The notes under the pieces: model-generated | Databases searched by the model: none | What the model was told of the DNA's origin: nothing | The model's input: the letters and a program-made list of their open reading frames with translations, nothing else | Translations under genes and position numbers: made by a program | In this document: positions 1 to 15,200 of the stretch, piece by piece | Numbering within the stretch: the stretch's first letter is position 1 | How the letters are laid out: every line of letters starts with the position of its first letter | Assembly: GCA_905250125.1 (NCBI GenBank) | Contig: CAJNOL010000372.1 | Coordinates: 49,063-113,062, forward strand | DNA length: 64,000 nt | Direction: 5' to 3' | From: Rotaria sordida | Lineage: Eukaryota; Rotifera; Eurotatoria; Philodinida; Philodinidae

Positions 1-3000
1 TTTTTTTTTCTTCTTCTTCTTCTCCTTTTCCATTTATTTTCGCATTAAAAGAAATTAAAATACTCTGATCTAAAGGAATTTCAACTATCCAGATAAAATA
101 GGTTATTATTTAAATATATACTTTTTTGTCAACATATTCCAAGAATAAAAAGTTGAAGTGACTGGGGAAAATTTCCTTCAAATATCGTTAACTTAATTAT
201 TACTAATTATTCTTCTTTTTGTTTCGTAGAAAAGAAAATGAAGAAATTCCCATATGGTAAAAATTGATAATTTTGTCGTGATTTTATTAGTATGATTAAT
301 TATGAGATGTCATCGCGATGAAATCGTCTAGAAAGATGATTTTTGCCGATTTTTATTAAAAATTAAGGTTCATTAATAACATTTTATCATTCATATTCTA
401 CTCAAACGCTCTTTGATAGTTGTATTGACTAATGACTATCATCAGTTTCATATGTGATAAATCTAATGCACATGATAACGATGATTATGAAGGTTTCCAA
501 CATATTTTGGAGAAATGAAATAGAAAAATACATCACACTTGTCGAAGACAATGGTTACCAACTGCAATACTATTTTAGAGTAAAGCTTGTCGAGTGATGA
601 TCATGAACTTGTTAATGTATGTTTTCTAAAATACTTTGATTTTTATTGATTTACAGCGACTTAAAAAAATATTTCCTTTTCTTTATTCTTGAGGAAAAGA
701 AAAACAAGCTTTACATGTGATACCACAGTATCTAGTTTTGAAATAGCGTTTACAGTAAAATGAAATGATTCGCGTGCACACATAACAAACATTTGTCTTT
801 CTTTGTTTTATATTGACTGAAAGAAATCTATTATCACATATTTAGTATGAATGTTGTAAATGTAACTCATTATCAAATTCTAAAAATAGTTTTGTAGTCA
901 TTCTTTTTAAGAAAGTGTTACTAAAATAAAGAATTCGATCTACAAAATAGATCGAAAGCATACATAACAGCAAGTATCCGAAGAGATATCGATTTCAAAA
1001 ACAAATCACGAATAAACCAAGAAATTTATGTACTTATAATTTTTCTTTTTGTTACATTCTACTAAACGAGCATGTCTATTAGAGCGCAAGGCCAATTGAT
1101 TTTCTACATTTTGTTTTTTTTTTGTGTGTATTTTATTGGCATAATACATTTATTTTTGAAATATATTATATATATATCAGGAAAGTATGAAATGCATTGC
1201 ATCTTATGATATATTCATCTTGAATAATAAATCAAGGTGAAAACATAATAACTGTCTTTCTACAATGTATGTCTAAATTTTACGATATACATTATTAATT
1301 TCTACTATTCAAAATGAATACAACGTTAAGAATAATAATACTAATATCGAGAAACTTGTTATTGCTTATCGAAGTATGCATTAATATGAGATGGCATATG
1401 TTGAGGAGTAGTATTCTCATGAATTTATTCTTTATTCAGACGAAACATATAGAGTTATGAAATGCATTTAAGTATTAATAAATAAACATAGATCAGAAGA
1501 AAAGAAAGCAGTCTTCTGTTATTCACATTGACACAGATGACAAAGAAATATGAAATGAATCTTTGCCGACTTTCCATAGACAATATAATCTTCGGCTTGT
1601 TTTATTATGGCAATAGATAAAGAAAAGAAATTCTCATAGCTTAAACTGTACATTGTAGAAAAAAGACATCAATTTTTTTTTCTGATACAACTTTTAAACT
1701 TGAAACCTTATGTATTTTTCAAGGTGGATATATCAAAATATGTAGCGCATATCGTACTTATTCGTTAGATATATTATATTTAGAAAATAGATGAAGTGTA
1801 TTAACAATAGCTCCAAGGGACGGGGGGAATCATTTGACATTCACTGTAATTATTTATATGTAATTTTTCGAAATGTGTAGAACAACCTTAAAAGATCAAT
1901 AGAAATTTCCAGACCTTGAATTTTTGTGCTTACGTTTTTAAATTAATGGTTAGTATAACTTACTCGAACTTTTTGTTTTGTTTTGCTTTATCTTTTACCT
2001 TTCTAAATTAGATTCTTTACTCGTGATATTATATTACGTATTTGAAACATTATAAAAAACAAGCAGAGATAAAAAAAATAAAACGCAAATAGAAAGGATA
2101 AAGATACTTTGAAATAATAAAACTAATATTTAACGTTTTTTTTTTCAGTTGAAGGAAGAAAAACAATACTGTTTATAGCAGATGGTCTTAAATTAGATTT
2201 TCTTTGTTTCACTATTTATTCTACTACATAAATAACTTTTAAACAAGTCAAACGTTATCCACGAGTTTGCTATAATTTTATTTCACGTTTTTGTTAATAT
2301 TTTGTTTTGAATAATTTTATTTGCATCCACTGTTCAATATGAATACATTGAACTAAAACATGCAAGTCTACTCTTTTTAAAATATTTAAAAGAAGATATT
2401 GCATAGAAATTTTTTTGCTAAGTCAATGTTATTGACTCTCATTGTTGTTTCAGCTTGATCGTTAGAAAATATTGTCTCTCATGTATCTTTATAGAAAAAT
2501 TGGAATGGCATCAAGTGACATAACTATAGAACTCATCGAATAGAACCATCACTTTGAGAATTCTTCATGATAGGAAAAAATGTTACTCAAAAATTAATAT
2601 ATTTTATTGTCGAAATTCGAACAAGTCGTATTTCTAATACACTGTCAATACCAACATGAACTTAAGCAATTTTTTCTTCTATCATTACTGTAAGATGTTT
2701 AGAATATGCTCAATCTACTGTAATGTTAGTTTAATAAAAACATTGAAAGAGTTCTTCTTTTTATAGTTGTAAGTGACTTGAATTTAGTCATGTATAGAAT
2801 GATGTGTATTCAAATGTTTACCGGTATAGTCATTTTATCTAAAATGTGTTGAATAAAACTTGGATGACTATGAAAGTAAATGATGAAAGAAATATGTAAA
2901 TCGATTAAGCTGCTGAAAAGTTATTTAAGTTTTATTTCCCAGCAGACTTTTAGAGCATTTTGTAGAGATGGTATGTTTATTTTGATGAATAAGAAAATAT

Positions 3001-4257
3001 ACGCTCATTTTTCTTGTCAAAATACTCGAGTTTTTTTGTTTTCATTTTCATATACGAAATGTTTAGTTTATGCTTGTCTATACTCTATATAGACCTTTTT
3101 TTTTATCTTAATAACTTAACTGTAGTATTGTTTGTTGCAATAACTAGAAAATATTTCGACATTACTTCTTCACTTGAAATTTCACTAAATGCATTTTTGC
3201 TAACTCTAGCTGCTGTTAGTTAAATATACAAACGAAGCAAAGATACTTAAAGCACAATAAGAATCATGTACAAATCAGTTATGAGTTCGTTCAGAATCAT
3301 CATCTATTAATAAATGATCCGGCCCTATCGGATTATAATACCTTATAGACGGTTGAAGAAAATTTTCGTCATAAATATATTGAGAATTCAAACAGTGCTC
3401 TATAGTATTTCACTATTCGTCAGTTAATATGATAGTATAAGAACTTCGGTGACAGTTGTGTATCTCTAATTTCCATGGATAAGAAAAACTTTTGTTTCTA
3501 TATTTAAGTTCGCACTGCACTACTCCACCCCCATAAGAGTTGAAAGACGATATGAATGGCTTAGTGAAAATTGAGATATTGAAGATGAAGAGACGAATTT
3601 GTAACCAAATAACATCTGAAAAAGATAGAACATATCCATTAACTTATTAATGATGATCCTTATATAACAATTAATGAATTACAAGTGATTGAAAAGTAAA
3701 AGTAAAAGTTTTCCTTGTCCATCTAAATCAGAGGCGAACAGCTTTGATCGAAATTCTAATATGATCATATCAATTGAGGAATAGTGAAATATTATAAATT
3801 ACTGTTTGGATTATCAGTATATATATTTATAGAAAAAATTTCTTCGAGCCTTCTATATGGTATTATAGTGATGCCATCATTACGTTCGTCACATCCTTAG
3901 TATTTTCCTAAAGAGATAGCTATTATATTGTTCAAAATAATTTTCATTATGTGATTTGTCTTGTGATCTTTTTTTAAATTATGAGATGTAGTAAAGATCA
4001 TATTTCTAAAATACGTTTGTTTTCTTTTTACAATAAAAAAAAACATGAAATAAATTAATGAAAAAAAAAAAACACAAAGAATTATTGAAATGTAATGTAA
4101 TGGACAGAAGTCATACACATATGGTCTCAATAGGAACCAGAAAAAAAAAATAAAGATTTTATTTATGTAGAACAAATAATTAATTAAAGAAAACCAAAAT
4201 ACAAAGATTCACCGGTATATTGAGCCAAGAAGAAAAGTTATTTTGTTTCTTTTATTT
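1..4257. other. Intergenic, no gene recognised
   Basis: AT-rich sequence with many homopolymer runs and short stop-bounded frames. The few open frames (for example 2880-3092) are low-complexity Phe/Leu/Ile-rich translations of A/T runs with no recognisable domain. No RNA gene, coding exon or clear repeat was identified. The last few hundred bases probably include the 3' UTR of the receptor gene that ends at 4258. Confidence 0.6.
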
Positions 4258-7200
4258 TTAAGAATTTGAAGTTAAAGTAGAATTTTTCTTGGTTGATGTT
4301 GGAATAAATTCTGAATTTGATTGTTCATTATTATGAGATGTAATATTATTATCATTATCATCATCATCATTATTTGTGTCAGATAGAAATTCAGCAAATG
4401 AAACAGCTAGTCCATTAGCATTAGGAGATCGAATTGGTTTAGGAGATGAAGGTTCACTATTACATTCTATTTTTGGTATTGTTCGAACTAAATCTGCTGA
4501 ATATGAGCTTTTTCGTCTTGAACCTATTTGTGATGTTTCTGTTGTAAATGAACCACTAGCAGTACAGCGACGTCGATGACCTTTACGTTCATTATATTGA
4601 TTTAATCTTTTTCGACAAATACAACAACAAAAACGACGAAATATCACTTCACGAAATGCTCGACGTATTGCACGATTTGAAAAAGCATAGACAAATGGAT
4701 TAAGCTTTTTAAAAAGAAAAAAAAAAAGAAGAAAATAATAAATTAAATAAAACAATATTTATATTGTTGTTTTTGTTGTTGTTGTTGTTTTTTTTTGAAA
4801 ACTTACTGCTGAATTAACATAACCAAGCCAAAAAGTAATTTTAAACCATATATTTGTAGTATTGTCCTCTTCAATCATTCGATATTCTTTAAGTATTGAC
4901 ATAAGAGGCAGTGTGACAAAAAATGGTAGCCAACATATAAGTAAAGCACCAAGAATAAGACCAACTGTACGAAAAGCTTTTTTTTCAGCTCTAAGATTAT
5001 GTAATTTATGTTTTATTATAAGTAATTCATCATTTGGGGTCATTGGATTGTCGAAGTTTGGAAGATGAGAAGGTGGAAGACCAGAGTTTCGTCTTATTGT
5101 TGAAAATATACCTTTATTAAATATACCAAGTAATCGATTTTTATGATGACCCAATGAAGATCCAGAATGAGACCCATCATCATCGTGATTATTCTACGAA
5201 TTAAAAAAATAATTAAAATTTATTAAAATTTATTTTTTAAATACATATATATAAAGAAAGATTCTTATGAATTTTCAATCAGTATTTTTTATCTAATTTT
5301 TCTCTTTCAGAAGGATGATTTAGAATTTCAGGAAGACAAACATATTGTATATAATATGCAATAAGCAAGAATCTTAAGAGAGTGAATACGATCGACGGAA
5401 AGGTATTGTTCTCATCCTGAATAGAATAAATTTCTGTATAGGAATGATTTATTCGTAGCTAACACTCGGCATTTCTAAACAGCTTGAGACTTACGACGAA
5501 ACTCCCCAGGTGTCAGATTGCTTCTCGACCTAGATGATGTTTATTTGATGAGTACTAGTGTGTTATAGAAAAGCCTAGAATGATTTGGTTTTCCGGATAT
5601 TCATTCTTGAGATATTGAAATTTTACTGGGTTTTCCATCCCTTTCATATCATGTGGAAAATCGAGTTTTGATTTTAAACTTCTCACAAATAAAGTTCTTA
5701 ATGAAATTAATTCATTGGGCAAGTTGTAACTTTTATATCTTTAGAAAGGAAAGCTAAAACCTATCGAATGAACTAATCTCATCAAAAACGTTATTCATGC
5801 AAAGTTTGAAATCGAAACTCGAAAGTACATTTTCTACTTGACCTACGACGAACGAAAATCCTGGTAAAACATCGATATCTCAAGAACGAAGGCTCTAAAA
5901 ATTAGACCATTCTAGACTATTTTTTATAACTCTCACATATTCATCAAATAAACATTGTCTCAGTCGAAAAGTGATTTGATGTGTGGAGCGATTCTCTTAT
6001 TAGTATTATTGTGTAATATCTCTAAATATTTCAATGCTGCACGTTTGTTCGCACTACTGACGGTATACAAAAAGTAGAATGCCATTCAAAAGATAGCCGA
6101 TCGTTTAAGTATTACACCACCGTTGGTTCTTGTCCGATTTGAATCACATGAGTTAAATCTGAATAGAAAGAATTGACATTAAAATATTGAACAATAGAAT
6201 TCTACAAAACTTTAATGTCATTTGTCATAATCAAAACAATTAGTTCGCTGATAATGATTATATAGTAGTCTTCAAAAGTCTTAGTATTAGGTAAAAAAAA
6301 TATCTAAATTTGAATCATTTTGTTCGATATCTTTACTTCAAACGGATCTCGATAAAGTCTGATAACAAGCATCAACCTGAAGTCGTTCGACCTCAATTCA
6401 TCAGATTTAAAATAACAACGTCGTTTTTATCCTTGAATGGACTTTTCTAGTCCGCTACTGTTTTGAAGCGTTAATATTCATCTTTTTATTGACATGTAAA
6501 TTTTCACATGTCTTTGTTGTGTTCCTGAAGTGCAACAACATTTTCCTTATCTTGGACGATCTTCGTTGTACGAATGGCTGTAAACATAGAACTTTTAGGG
6601 GATATTTTATTAGTGCAGAGAACTCATTAGTAAAAATTTCAAAGCAAACGGTTGATAATAATCAGAATTACATGTTCATTTTTTGATGATTCTTATCCTT
6701 TTTTCTGTTAAGAATAACCAAACAGAACTTCATAAATCAGGCAAACTACAACCATTGGACACGAAAGACTTATCGGTCATAGAGATAACACTAAACTTTT
6801 GAATGAGAAGTTAAACGTTGTAAAATTTGTTGCTAATGTCGGAATGTCGTTGTTCGAATAAAAAAAAATCTATGTTGACCTTTTTGCTCCTTCGCATAAA
6901 GGTTGATCACATGATGATTGCTACTTGAGATTAAAGTTTTTCGCACTCTATTTATGATCAAAGTATAAGATCAAATGATTCACGATTAGGTACTTTTTTA
7001 CTTAGTAGCAGAACTTTTGACGACTACTCTATTGTTAATTTACTTAAAAATAACTCTATCTTGCATTATCAACTTAAAACAATTAAGATTTTCCATTATT
7101 AATCGGACTCAAAAAAAAAAAATCAAAATCAAGTAACATCTTATGTAAAGAAAACATTTTTTTGCCTCGAATCAAATATGTCTCCTTCATTTGTGTTTCT

Positions 7201-8438
7201 CTTATCTTTTAATTCATCTTTACTCATCTAATCGAATTATTTGTTCATTCTGTTGTCTTATTTATTCTTCTAGAGTACTCTCAGAAGTGGGTTTTCCTTT
7301 TTCTTTTAACAAGCACTATTTGCGCCGCATTCTACTCCAAGTACTATTTGACCTAGAAAAAAAAATGACGTATTTATTATTTTATTTTTTGATACCTGAA
7401 GATCTGAGTAATTTTTTTTTAATGGACTTGTATAGTTTGATGTTAAAGCACGATCGAGACTACTTTCTTCATCATGAGTATGTTCAGAATTTACAGGTGT
7501 TGTTGAAACATCATTTTTAGTATCATCTGATTGATTTGAAAGATTTCGTTTTTTTGATGAATGTCCATTAGATTGATTTTGTTGTTGTCGAAGATGTTCG
7601 GATGCTATTTGATAATCAATTTCATAGAGACGTCGTTTTTCATTTTCTAATTTTGTTCCTTGTTTTTTTGCTTCTTGATATATACGTGAATAAAGTATAA
7701 GAAGTATAATAACTGGTATATAAAATGATATTGCTGAAGAAAATAATGTATAAAATGTATTTTTATTAACTTCACATGTTTCTGAAACTACATGTGTAGA
7801 ATTATTTGTTTTTGATAATGTTCCTCGATCAGTTAAACCAAATAATGGTACAACTGATGTCAATATCGATGCAGCCCAAATAGTAATTATTAAATAGATT
7901 GTACGTCGTATTGTCATTATACTACTATATTTTAATGGTCGTGTTACACCAATATATCGATCAATCGATACACCAGCTAAACCTATTATTGATGCTGTAC
8001 AACAGAGTACATCAAGTGCAAGCCATGCTGAACAAAAACTTTTTCCGAAAATCCAACGATTATTAAGAAGTTCGAGTACAGATGAAAATGGAAGGACAGC
8101 TAAACCTAAAGAATTTTTTTCGTTGATGAATTTCATATTAAAAACAAAATCTTCTCACCAAGTAATAAATCAGCAATAGCCATATTAGCGATAAGAAAAA
8201 ACGATGGTGTATGAAGTCTTTTATCGAGGAAAAGTGCAGCTAGTACAAGTGTATTACCAATTACTGTAGTTAATATAATTACAGCAAAACCAATACATGC
8301 CACCGGTGATATATGAGGATCTTCAGCTGTTTGACTAATAACGGATGATGTATAAATATCCGTTCTTGTAGTAAGTAGTCTAGAGTCATTAGATTTTCGA
8401 ATAATTTCATGAACGTTGAGTAAAATTTCGTTAGTCAT
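4258..8438 (-). CDS. Alpha1-adrenergic/octopamine-like aminergic GPCR
   Basis: Class A G-protein-coupled receptor predicted to sense a biogenic amine (octopamine, noradrenaline or similar) at the plasma membrane. Exons: 8159-8438, 7396-8105, 4807-5193 and 4258-4704. All junctions are GT...AG and in frame, giving about 607 residues. TM1 carries GNTLVLAALF (61-70) and TM2 ends in ANMAIAD. The TM3 amine-binding Asp is D125 (ALDVLCCTASI), with C118 for the disulfide and DRY at 142-144. TM5 FSSAISFYIP has serines 216 and 220 spaced as in catecholamine receptors. TM6 has CWLPFF (417-422) and TM7 has NPFVY (461-465). TM3, TM5, TM6 and the FWLGYVNSALNP stretch resemble alpha1-adrenergic and OAMB-type receptors more than serotonin receptors. 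The third intracellular loop is long (about 160 residues, Ser/Asn-rich). The tail has a Cys cluster and an Asp/Asn run. Intron 2 is 2202 bp; the others are 53 and 102 bp. Ligand choice is inferred. Confidence 0.9.
5460..6020. repeat. Degenerate inverted repeat (MITE-like) in GPCR intron 2
   Basis: Two arms about 200 bp apart are imperfect reverse complements centred near 5746. For example, ATGTTTATTTGATGA at 5537-5551 pairs with TCATCAAATAAACAT at 5941-5955. The paired stretches around TTCTTGAGATAT and AAAATCCTGGTAAAA also correspond. The centre (ACAAATAAAGTTCTTAATG) resembles sequence near 35225-35260, so this looks like an old member of a dispersed family. It lies within the 2.2-kb receptor intron and helps explain that intron's size. 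Confidence 0.6.
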
Positions 8439-11400
8439 CGTGACATCTTTTTTTTATTATGATTATTATCGACGATCAATGAAATATCGATTTTATCATT
8501 GTTATGAATATGAAAATCTAGAAAGGACGAAAAGACATTTATTTTTAGTAGACATATGTTGTGTCTTGTGCGTCATCATATTGATCGGTATAAAAAAAAA
8601 AAGGAAAAGAAATCGGGCCGGCTTTTTCTTTCTTTTTCGTTCTTTTCTTATCAAACTAATTTGTTATTTGACTAAACTCATATATACATATGGACCGATA
8701 TAAGCAATGTAGACATCAAATAGACATATCTCTGATAATAGAAGTTGCTCTGGAGGATATTGAGAAAATAATTCAATAACACTTCTCTGTCCCATGTAGA
8801 TAACCATTTACATGTTTCACTACGACCATCTACATAATTACTAGTAAAGACAGGAAATAGCTCAGCTTCCTCAAAAGAAAATTATTGAGTCTACTTGACT
8901 TACGAAAGAAATATGAAAAATCATGTAAAATGCGAATAAAAATGATTATCCTTAACTATTCAATAGTATTTAGACATATATTTTGTAGCAAAGTCATGGA
9001 TAACGGAAAGAAGCTCGACCCTCTTTAGAAAAGTGTCAGTTCCGATTCCTAGGATTGAAATAATCTATCATTAACATTAAAAGAATATATTCGTTTTCAA
9101 TTGTAGATGAATGCTTATTCTACTCCAAAAAAAATTTATTTGGTTTTATGGTTTTCTTTTTGCTTCATATGATTATATTTAGGTTAAATTGTATGAATGA
9201 CTTACATTCAAAAATAAAAAGAAAAGAAACCAATCCAATTTCTATGATAGATTTCTTCTGATCATCTTCATATATCATAAGTATTTTATTTATTTTATAT
9301 TCTTTTCATTTGAATGTCATATAACTATTAAGAATACTTTTTTTCTTTTATAACGATCATATTTTGTAAACTTTTAAATAACCTACCTATTGAATATTAT
9401 TTTTCTACGCATTTTTTCTTTCTTTCTCGTGTGCTTAAGTACAATGAATCGAGATATAAAAAAAGAAAAGAAAAAACATCAAGATTTCTTGAATTTATTA
9501 AGAAAAGGAAAGAAAAAAAACTAATGTTTTTTTAAAAGATTAGTTCTGCTTCATAGATAAAATTATTATCGTCGTTTTGAACATACTTTAACGACCTTAT
9601 GAAGAAAAACTGGAGCAGTAAACATAGCAGAAGTATAAAAAAAAACAAGAAGATAAATTATATGATTGACATCAGCAAATAGTAAAGTGAGCGAGAGAGA
9701 ATAGATGTGATGAGGGAATAAATAGGAAAAAAAAGAATGAAAAATGTCGTAGGGTTAGGCGAGGAAAAGTTCTAGGATCGATTCAATTAATCAACGGATA
9801 CGTGCCGTAAATCTATTTGTACTAAACATGTGTCGTTTATTTTACTTTATATTGTCCTTATTGATACTGTTTTGTCAGAGATAGACAAGAATGCAAGGAA
9901 ACAACACAACAAGTGCTTAAAATGGATAGATTGCCTTGCCGTTCTTTTATCTCAGACACATGCACATATCTCTAAGAGTGGGAACAATACAAAATATTGG
10001 ATGACATATATTGTCTCGAACATTGATACTATAGATCATGTTTTGTCTATAATTTTCATCTAGTAATCATCTCTTGTTTATTGTATAAAAAATAATATAT
10101 ATTTATCAATTTGAATCAATCGAATATGCTTGAAAGGATTGTCATGTTTACTCTAAAAAAAAAAAGGTTCTCATATACACGTCATATCTAATCTACTTTA
10201 TAAAATACTTCATGTTTTTTAGGTGTAAACGAAGCAAATAAGTTTGGCAGCTTCATTATTTCTATTGAATTCTATCTATTAATCATATTGAAACTAATCG
10301 ACAGATATGAAAGATATTAATAAAGAAAACAAAAGAAAAGAAAAATGATTAGATACAATTTCAATCATAGAACATCGCAATTTTCTAACAATTGAAAGTC
10401 ACGAGATAATAATAGTCAAATACGTGAATATATGTAATATATATCTTGATAGTGATATCATGTATATTCTTTTTTTTTTTTAAATTAATTACTGATTTTC
10501 TGTCATGAAGACGATGAGATTGATAGAAATTCTATCTCATGTCAAATCTTATTACATACAAGAATTTTAATTAGAACATTAACATGAAACAAATGTTAAT
10601 CGAAAGAATGATGTCTTAAATATAGAACTATCTCATCATTACATTGTAACTTCAATTTAGATTAACAAAATAATTAAAAGATATAAAAACTATCTATGGT
10701 CTTATTTTAACACGATTAGATCCTATAGAAAGTGTGTATATTTATTAATTTATTATAGGTTTTTTTTAGCAATACTTAAAGTGATGAGAGATAGGAAATT
10801 GTTTTTCCTCACTAATGAACATACATTAAATTATATTAGAAAAATTTTTCAAAATTTTCTAATTTTTATCAAATAATTATGTTATAAGATATTCTAAATA
10901 TAACATAAAACTAATAAATATATTGAATATTTTTATTTATTAATCTACTATCGTTTTAAATTCGAATACTTTTGCATAGTTAAGAATCTCCTAATTTAAA
11001 AAATTAATGTAGAAATAAATTAATGAACAAAAAAAGAAAGAAGAAGAACAAGCATGATCAATTTTCTTTTATAATTATTTCTACTTGATATTTAATTTAA
11101 TATTTATAAATATTTAACTTTATTTCATTGTATGTTATAAAGAAGCTTATCTTAATTTAGTTAGTAGTATCCTTTCAATGTGCAAAAAATAGTAACGACT
11201 ATATATGAGTTCTAGGGAAAGAAAAACATTGTGTCAACACAAGTTAATATTCTATATTAGATTTGGTTTTTGACGTATACAAACGAGAGAAAAGAGATAA
11301 CATGTGACAAATGTATCAAACTTTTTGTTTGTAAAAAACATAATAGAACTATCAAGGATTGTTAATAGTAGTTTCTTAAATTAAATGATTTTATTTGCTG

Positions 11401-14080
11401 AAGAAAAAAAAAGAAGATTATAAAATAAACTTGAACATATATTCGAATCTAACTTTTATCGTTATCCGTTTTTTTTTTCTTCTTTCTTCATTGAGACTCG
11501 TTCGAACATCATCAACAAAAACGATAAAAGGTTTATTCTAGTAGACATTATCGAACAGCAATGCACAATTATATACTTTTTTTTTAACATTTCAAACAAT
11601 AGAAGTTAATGATTACAAATAATTTTATACTATTCATGCACTAGAATATTTCGTAAAAACAATTGTATAAGACATGTTGTCACAATTAAAAAGAAAAAGA
11701 TTGATACTTTGTCTCATTCTTTGCTCACTTACGAAGTTATAAGTGATGCTGCTTTATTAACATTCATCAGCCATCTGTTATTATTTCTATTCAGATCATG
11801 ATCGTATTCTCATTCTTCCCAAATGATCATCGTATTATATTTTTCATTTCATTATATTTATTACTAGAATGAAATTAAATATTAATAATTTTTTTTTTTT
11901 GATCCTGATAAGTTTTCATTTTACTCTAACTGTGAGATAAATTCATGAAATTTTTACTGAATAAAATTTAAAAAGAAAATAAAAATTTTTTGATTAGTAC
12001 ATATTACCTGAATTACAAAATTTTCAGAATAACTTAATCGTCGACACGCTTTTATTCGTCGTTTTATAGTATTAATGGTGTGACGTTATAAATACAAGTA
12101 AATGCATATACATATACATATGCGACTGGCTTCGCCTCACTGCTTATCAACCTTAGACGAATGCTTGTCAGTCAATGTAAGGAAACAGAAACGATTCATC
12201 GACGATGATGTTATGATAGTAGTGTTTAAAATGTGGCCAAAATATATAATAATATTTTCTTTCTTCTTTCTCTCGTTTACTTGATGCGCGTGGTTGGTAA
12301 CATTGATGCAACGGTTTCCTAATAATAGAATGGATTCTCTTGATGAATGATACACATCTACATGTCTATTTTAAGAGTCAATTAAGATATTAGTTTATAA
12401 TGATTCTATCTGACGTTTTACTATTGTTAATAAAACACAATTGAACATCAATTTGAATATATATGTATTGAATAGAAGAAAAAACATTATAATAGATAAT
12501 AATAAATCATATTGAAGACTTTGTTTATCCATTAAAAACAACCAATAATCGACAAGCTATTCTTTCCTTATTAGATCTTAACCTTGATGGGATAAAAACC
12601 ATAATAGTTTATTTACCTAAACAAAGTAGAAAAATATATCAATCCTAAACTGTCATTATTATTAATATTCTATGACTAATATTAATGATTTTTATTTAAA
12701 TAAGATAACACCTAGTCTATAATTATGAACAAATCTTTTAAAAAATAAATCAATTATTTTATATTTGTTTAAATACTGAAAACAATTATTACTAACAAGA
12801 ATCATTATAGCATACATTAATTAAAAACAAAATTGCTAAGAATTGATCAAAAAAAATAAAAACAATCATGACAAAATGTCTATGAAATATGTATTAAAGG
12901 ACAAAATTTGCTACAGTAGAAAAGCTACATAAACACACACATACACATGCATATTTTTTATTCATGATGAATATTACAACATAGAAATATTTTATAAACA
13001 AATAAACCATTCAATGTTATAAATAAAAAGTGACTACTTTTGAATCAGACGAAAAAAATAATAATAATAAAAAGAAACAAATATTATGTTTACAGGCAAA
13101 TGTAAACGCAATAACTATAATCGTAGTTGATCGTAAAAAAAAAATAAAGTGACTACCTATACATAATTACGTGTTATATAGAAAAATCATATCATAATAT
13201 GTCGAATATTGTTTTATATTACCTTTGGCTATACAATTTATTTCTTTGTAAGATCAAAAAAAAAAATGTGCATTGACAATTTATCATTCGAATAAGTATA
13301 AAGGCGTGGTAAACATGAAATAAACATTGACAAAATACTTGATAAAAAGAAAATGATATTATGTATTTCTCTTTTCTTATTAATTCGTATGTTGATGAGA
13401 AATCTAAGCAGTGATTAAACTCATTGACTTTAATGATAGCTAGTGCCAAATGTTTTTTTTTGAGACCTTTCTTCTTATGAGAACAATAAAGAAAACATTT
13501 ACTATTGAGAAGAAAAGATAAGTATTTCGATAGACATTCCTCAATGTTAATATGTTATTATATTTATTACTGATGAGAGAATATTTCTAATTGTCATAAA
13601 CAATCAAAAAAATCAATTAGAGTACAGATGTCTTAACTCTGCTGAAAGAATAACATTTAGTATTTCTCTGTCTGTTAATTCGAAATATATATATATTTTT
13701 CCTCGAGAAGTGATTTTTTTACTCTCCGAAAGCGATCAAACATTACTCTATCGACTGATATAAAATCAATTAAAGTATAATCAATAAATCACATCAGAGA
13801 AGCGTAAAAATAGAAAGCGAGGTCAAAACTGATTGAATCTTAGTGTGTTTTAAATTCTATTGCTTCGTATACCCAATGTTCTCTAGTTTTTTTCGTTTAC
13901 ATAAGAAATTGGATTATTTCTTAGAAAAAAAAAAAGCTTAATTCTTTTTTCTCCATGAAGCCGATCGAATATGAAAATGAAGAATATATTATTCTATTCG
14001 TTACAACATGAAATATCGACTAATATATTTTTCGCAAAAATAAGAGTCAAATGTATTTTACATATTTTTTGTTCTTTTTT
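8439..14080. other. Gene-poor intergenic stretch
   Basis: No exon with paired splice sites, no conserved protein motif and no tRNA-like fold was found on either strand. Open frames here (9830-10063, 12102-12284, 12137-12355, 13219-13449) are short and do not resemble proteins. The part nearest 8438 presumably holds the promoter and 5' UTR of the receptor gene. Confidence 0.55.
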
Positions 14081-14089
14081 TTTGTAAAT

Positions 14090-15200
14090 GAAAAAAAAAA
14101 ACAGTTGCCGATAGAATTTTTTATTGTTATTAATTCTCCGAAATGCATAAAGCTATCAAAAATAAACTTGTGAATGATATATCAACTAAGATAAATCATC
14201 ATGATCGAAAAACTCTTCTTGACAATTGCATATTCATATGAAATAAGCACAAATAGGATTTGTGTGTGACTCTTAATACAACTATATATTTTATTGTATT
14301 TTGCTTTTTTGTTTTTATCTAACAAACAACATGTAGAAACACAATTATACCTTAATATTTACTAAATTTTATACTGAAACATTGAAATTAGTTCCGAGAA
14401 ATTTTCCGATAAGTAATTTTTTTACTCTCGGCGCGTCATGTTTTATTCTGATTGTATTTTTCTTTTTATGCGTAATATAAAAATCTTTTATTTTCAAACT
14501 TAAATAAGTAAATGCATATAAGAAAATGTAATAGAATGCTACTTGATTATTAGTGATGATGTTACAAAATTCTACATATCGAAAAAATATGTTTTATATG
14601 AAATTAATATTCTAATCAATATATTAGTTTTAAATGATGATGTTATTAAAGATACTAAACATCTTGTGAATATTGTTGATATGTTCTTGTCTAGTCTATA
14701 ATCTCTTCTTTAATATTAAATAAATATCGAAAAATGATTTTTTTTCTTTACTTTTATTCAGATTAGTAGAATGGCAATTACAAAGTTTACATATATTTGA
14801 AGAGTTGAATAATATTATGAAGTGAGTCTCTTCGGACAAAATTACTCTACGAAGTTCAAGAGCGTTGTAGTACCGATAAGATTAATTGACAAAGTAAAAA
14901 AAAATTATTTATCGGAAAATTTCTCGACATCGTCTCGGAACTGATTTTAACACTTGAATATAAAATTTTCTAAATATTAAGACGCAATTGTGTTTCTATA
15001 TGCTGTTTCCTAGGTAAAAAAACAAAGAGACAATCATAGACATAGTCGAATTAAGAGTCACTTCAATTGTGCCCACTCCATATGAGCATGTAACTGTTGA
15101 ATAGAGCTTTTCGATGACGATGATTTGTTTTAGTCGAGGTAGCACTCATAAGTTTATCTTTGACAATTCTGTATATTTTATATGTATTCAACAGAATTAT
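14090..15200. repeat. Large degenerate inverted repeat, about 1.1 kb
   Basis: Imperfect arms are symmetric about position 14666. GTTCCGAGA at 14391 mirrors TCTCGGAAC ending at 14941. The stretch reading AGTTCCGAGAAATTTTCCG corresponds to the inverted copy CGGAAAATTTCTCG plus CTCGGAACTGAT. Farther out, GTGACTCTTAATACAACTAT mirrors ATAGTCGAATTAAGAGTCAC. AATAAACTTGTGAATG near 14161 mirrors the area near 15150. Arm identity is visibly lower than in the 37000 and 19466 elements, so this is an older fold-back copy. No transposase is present. Confidence 0.65.
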
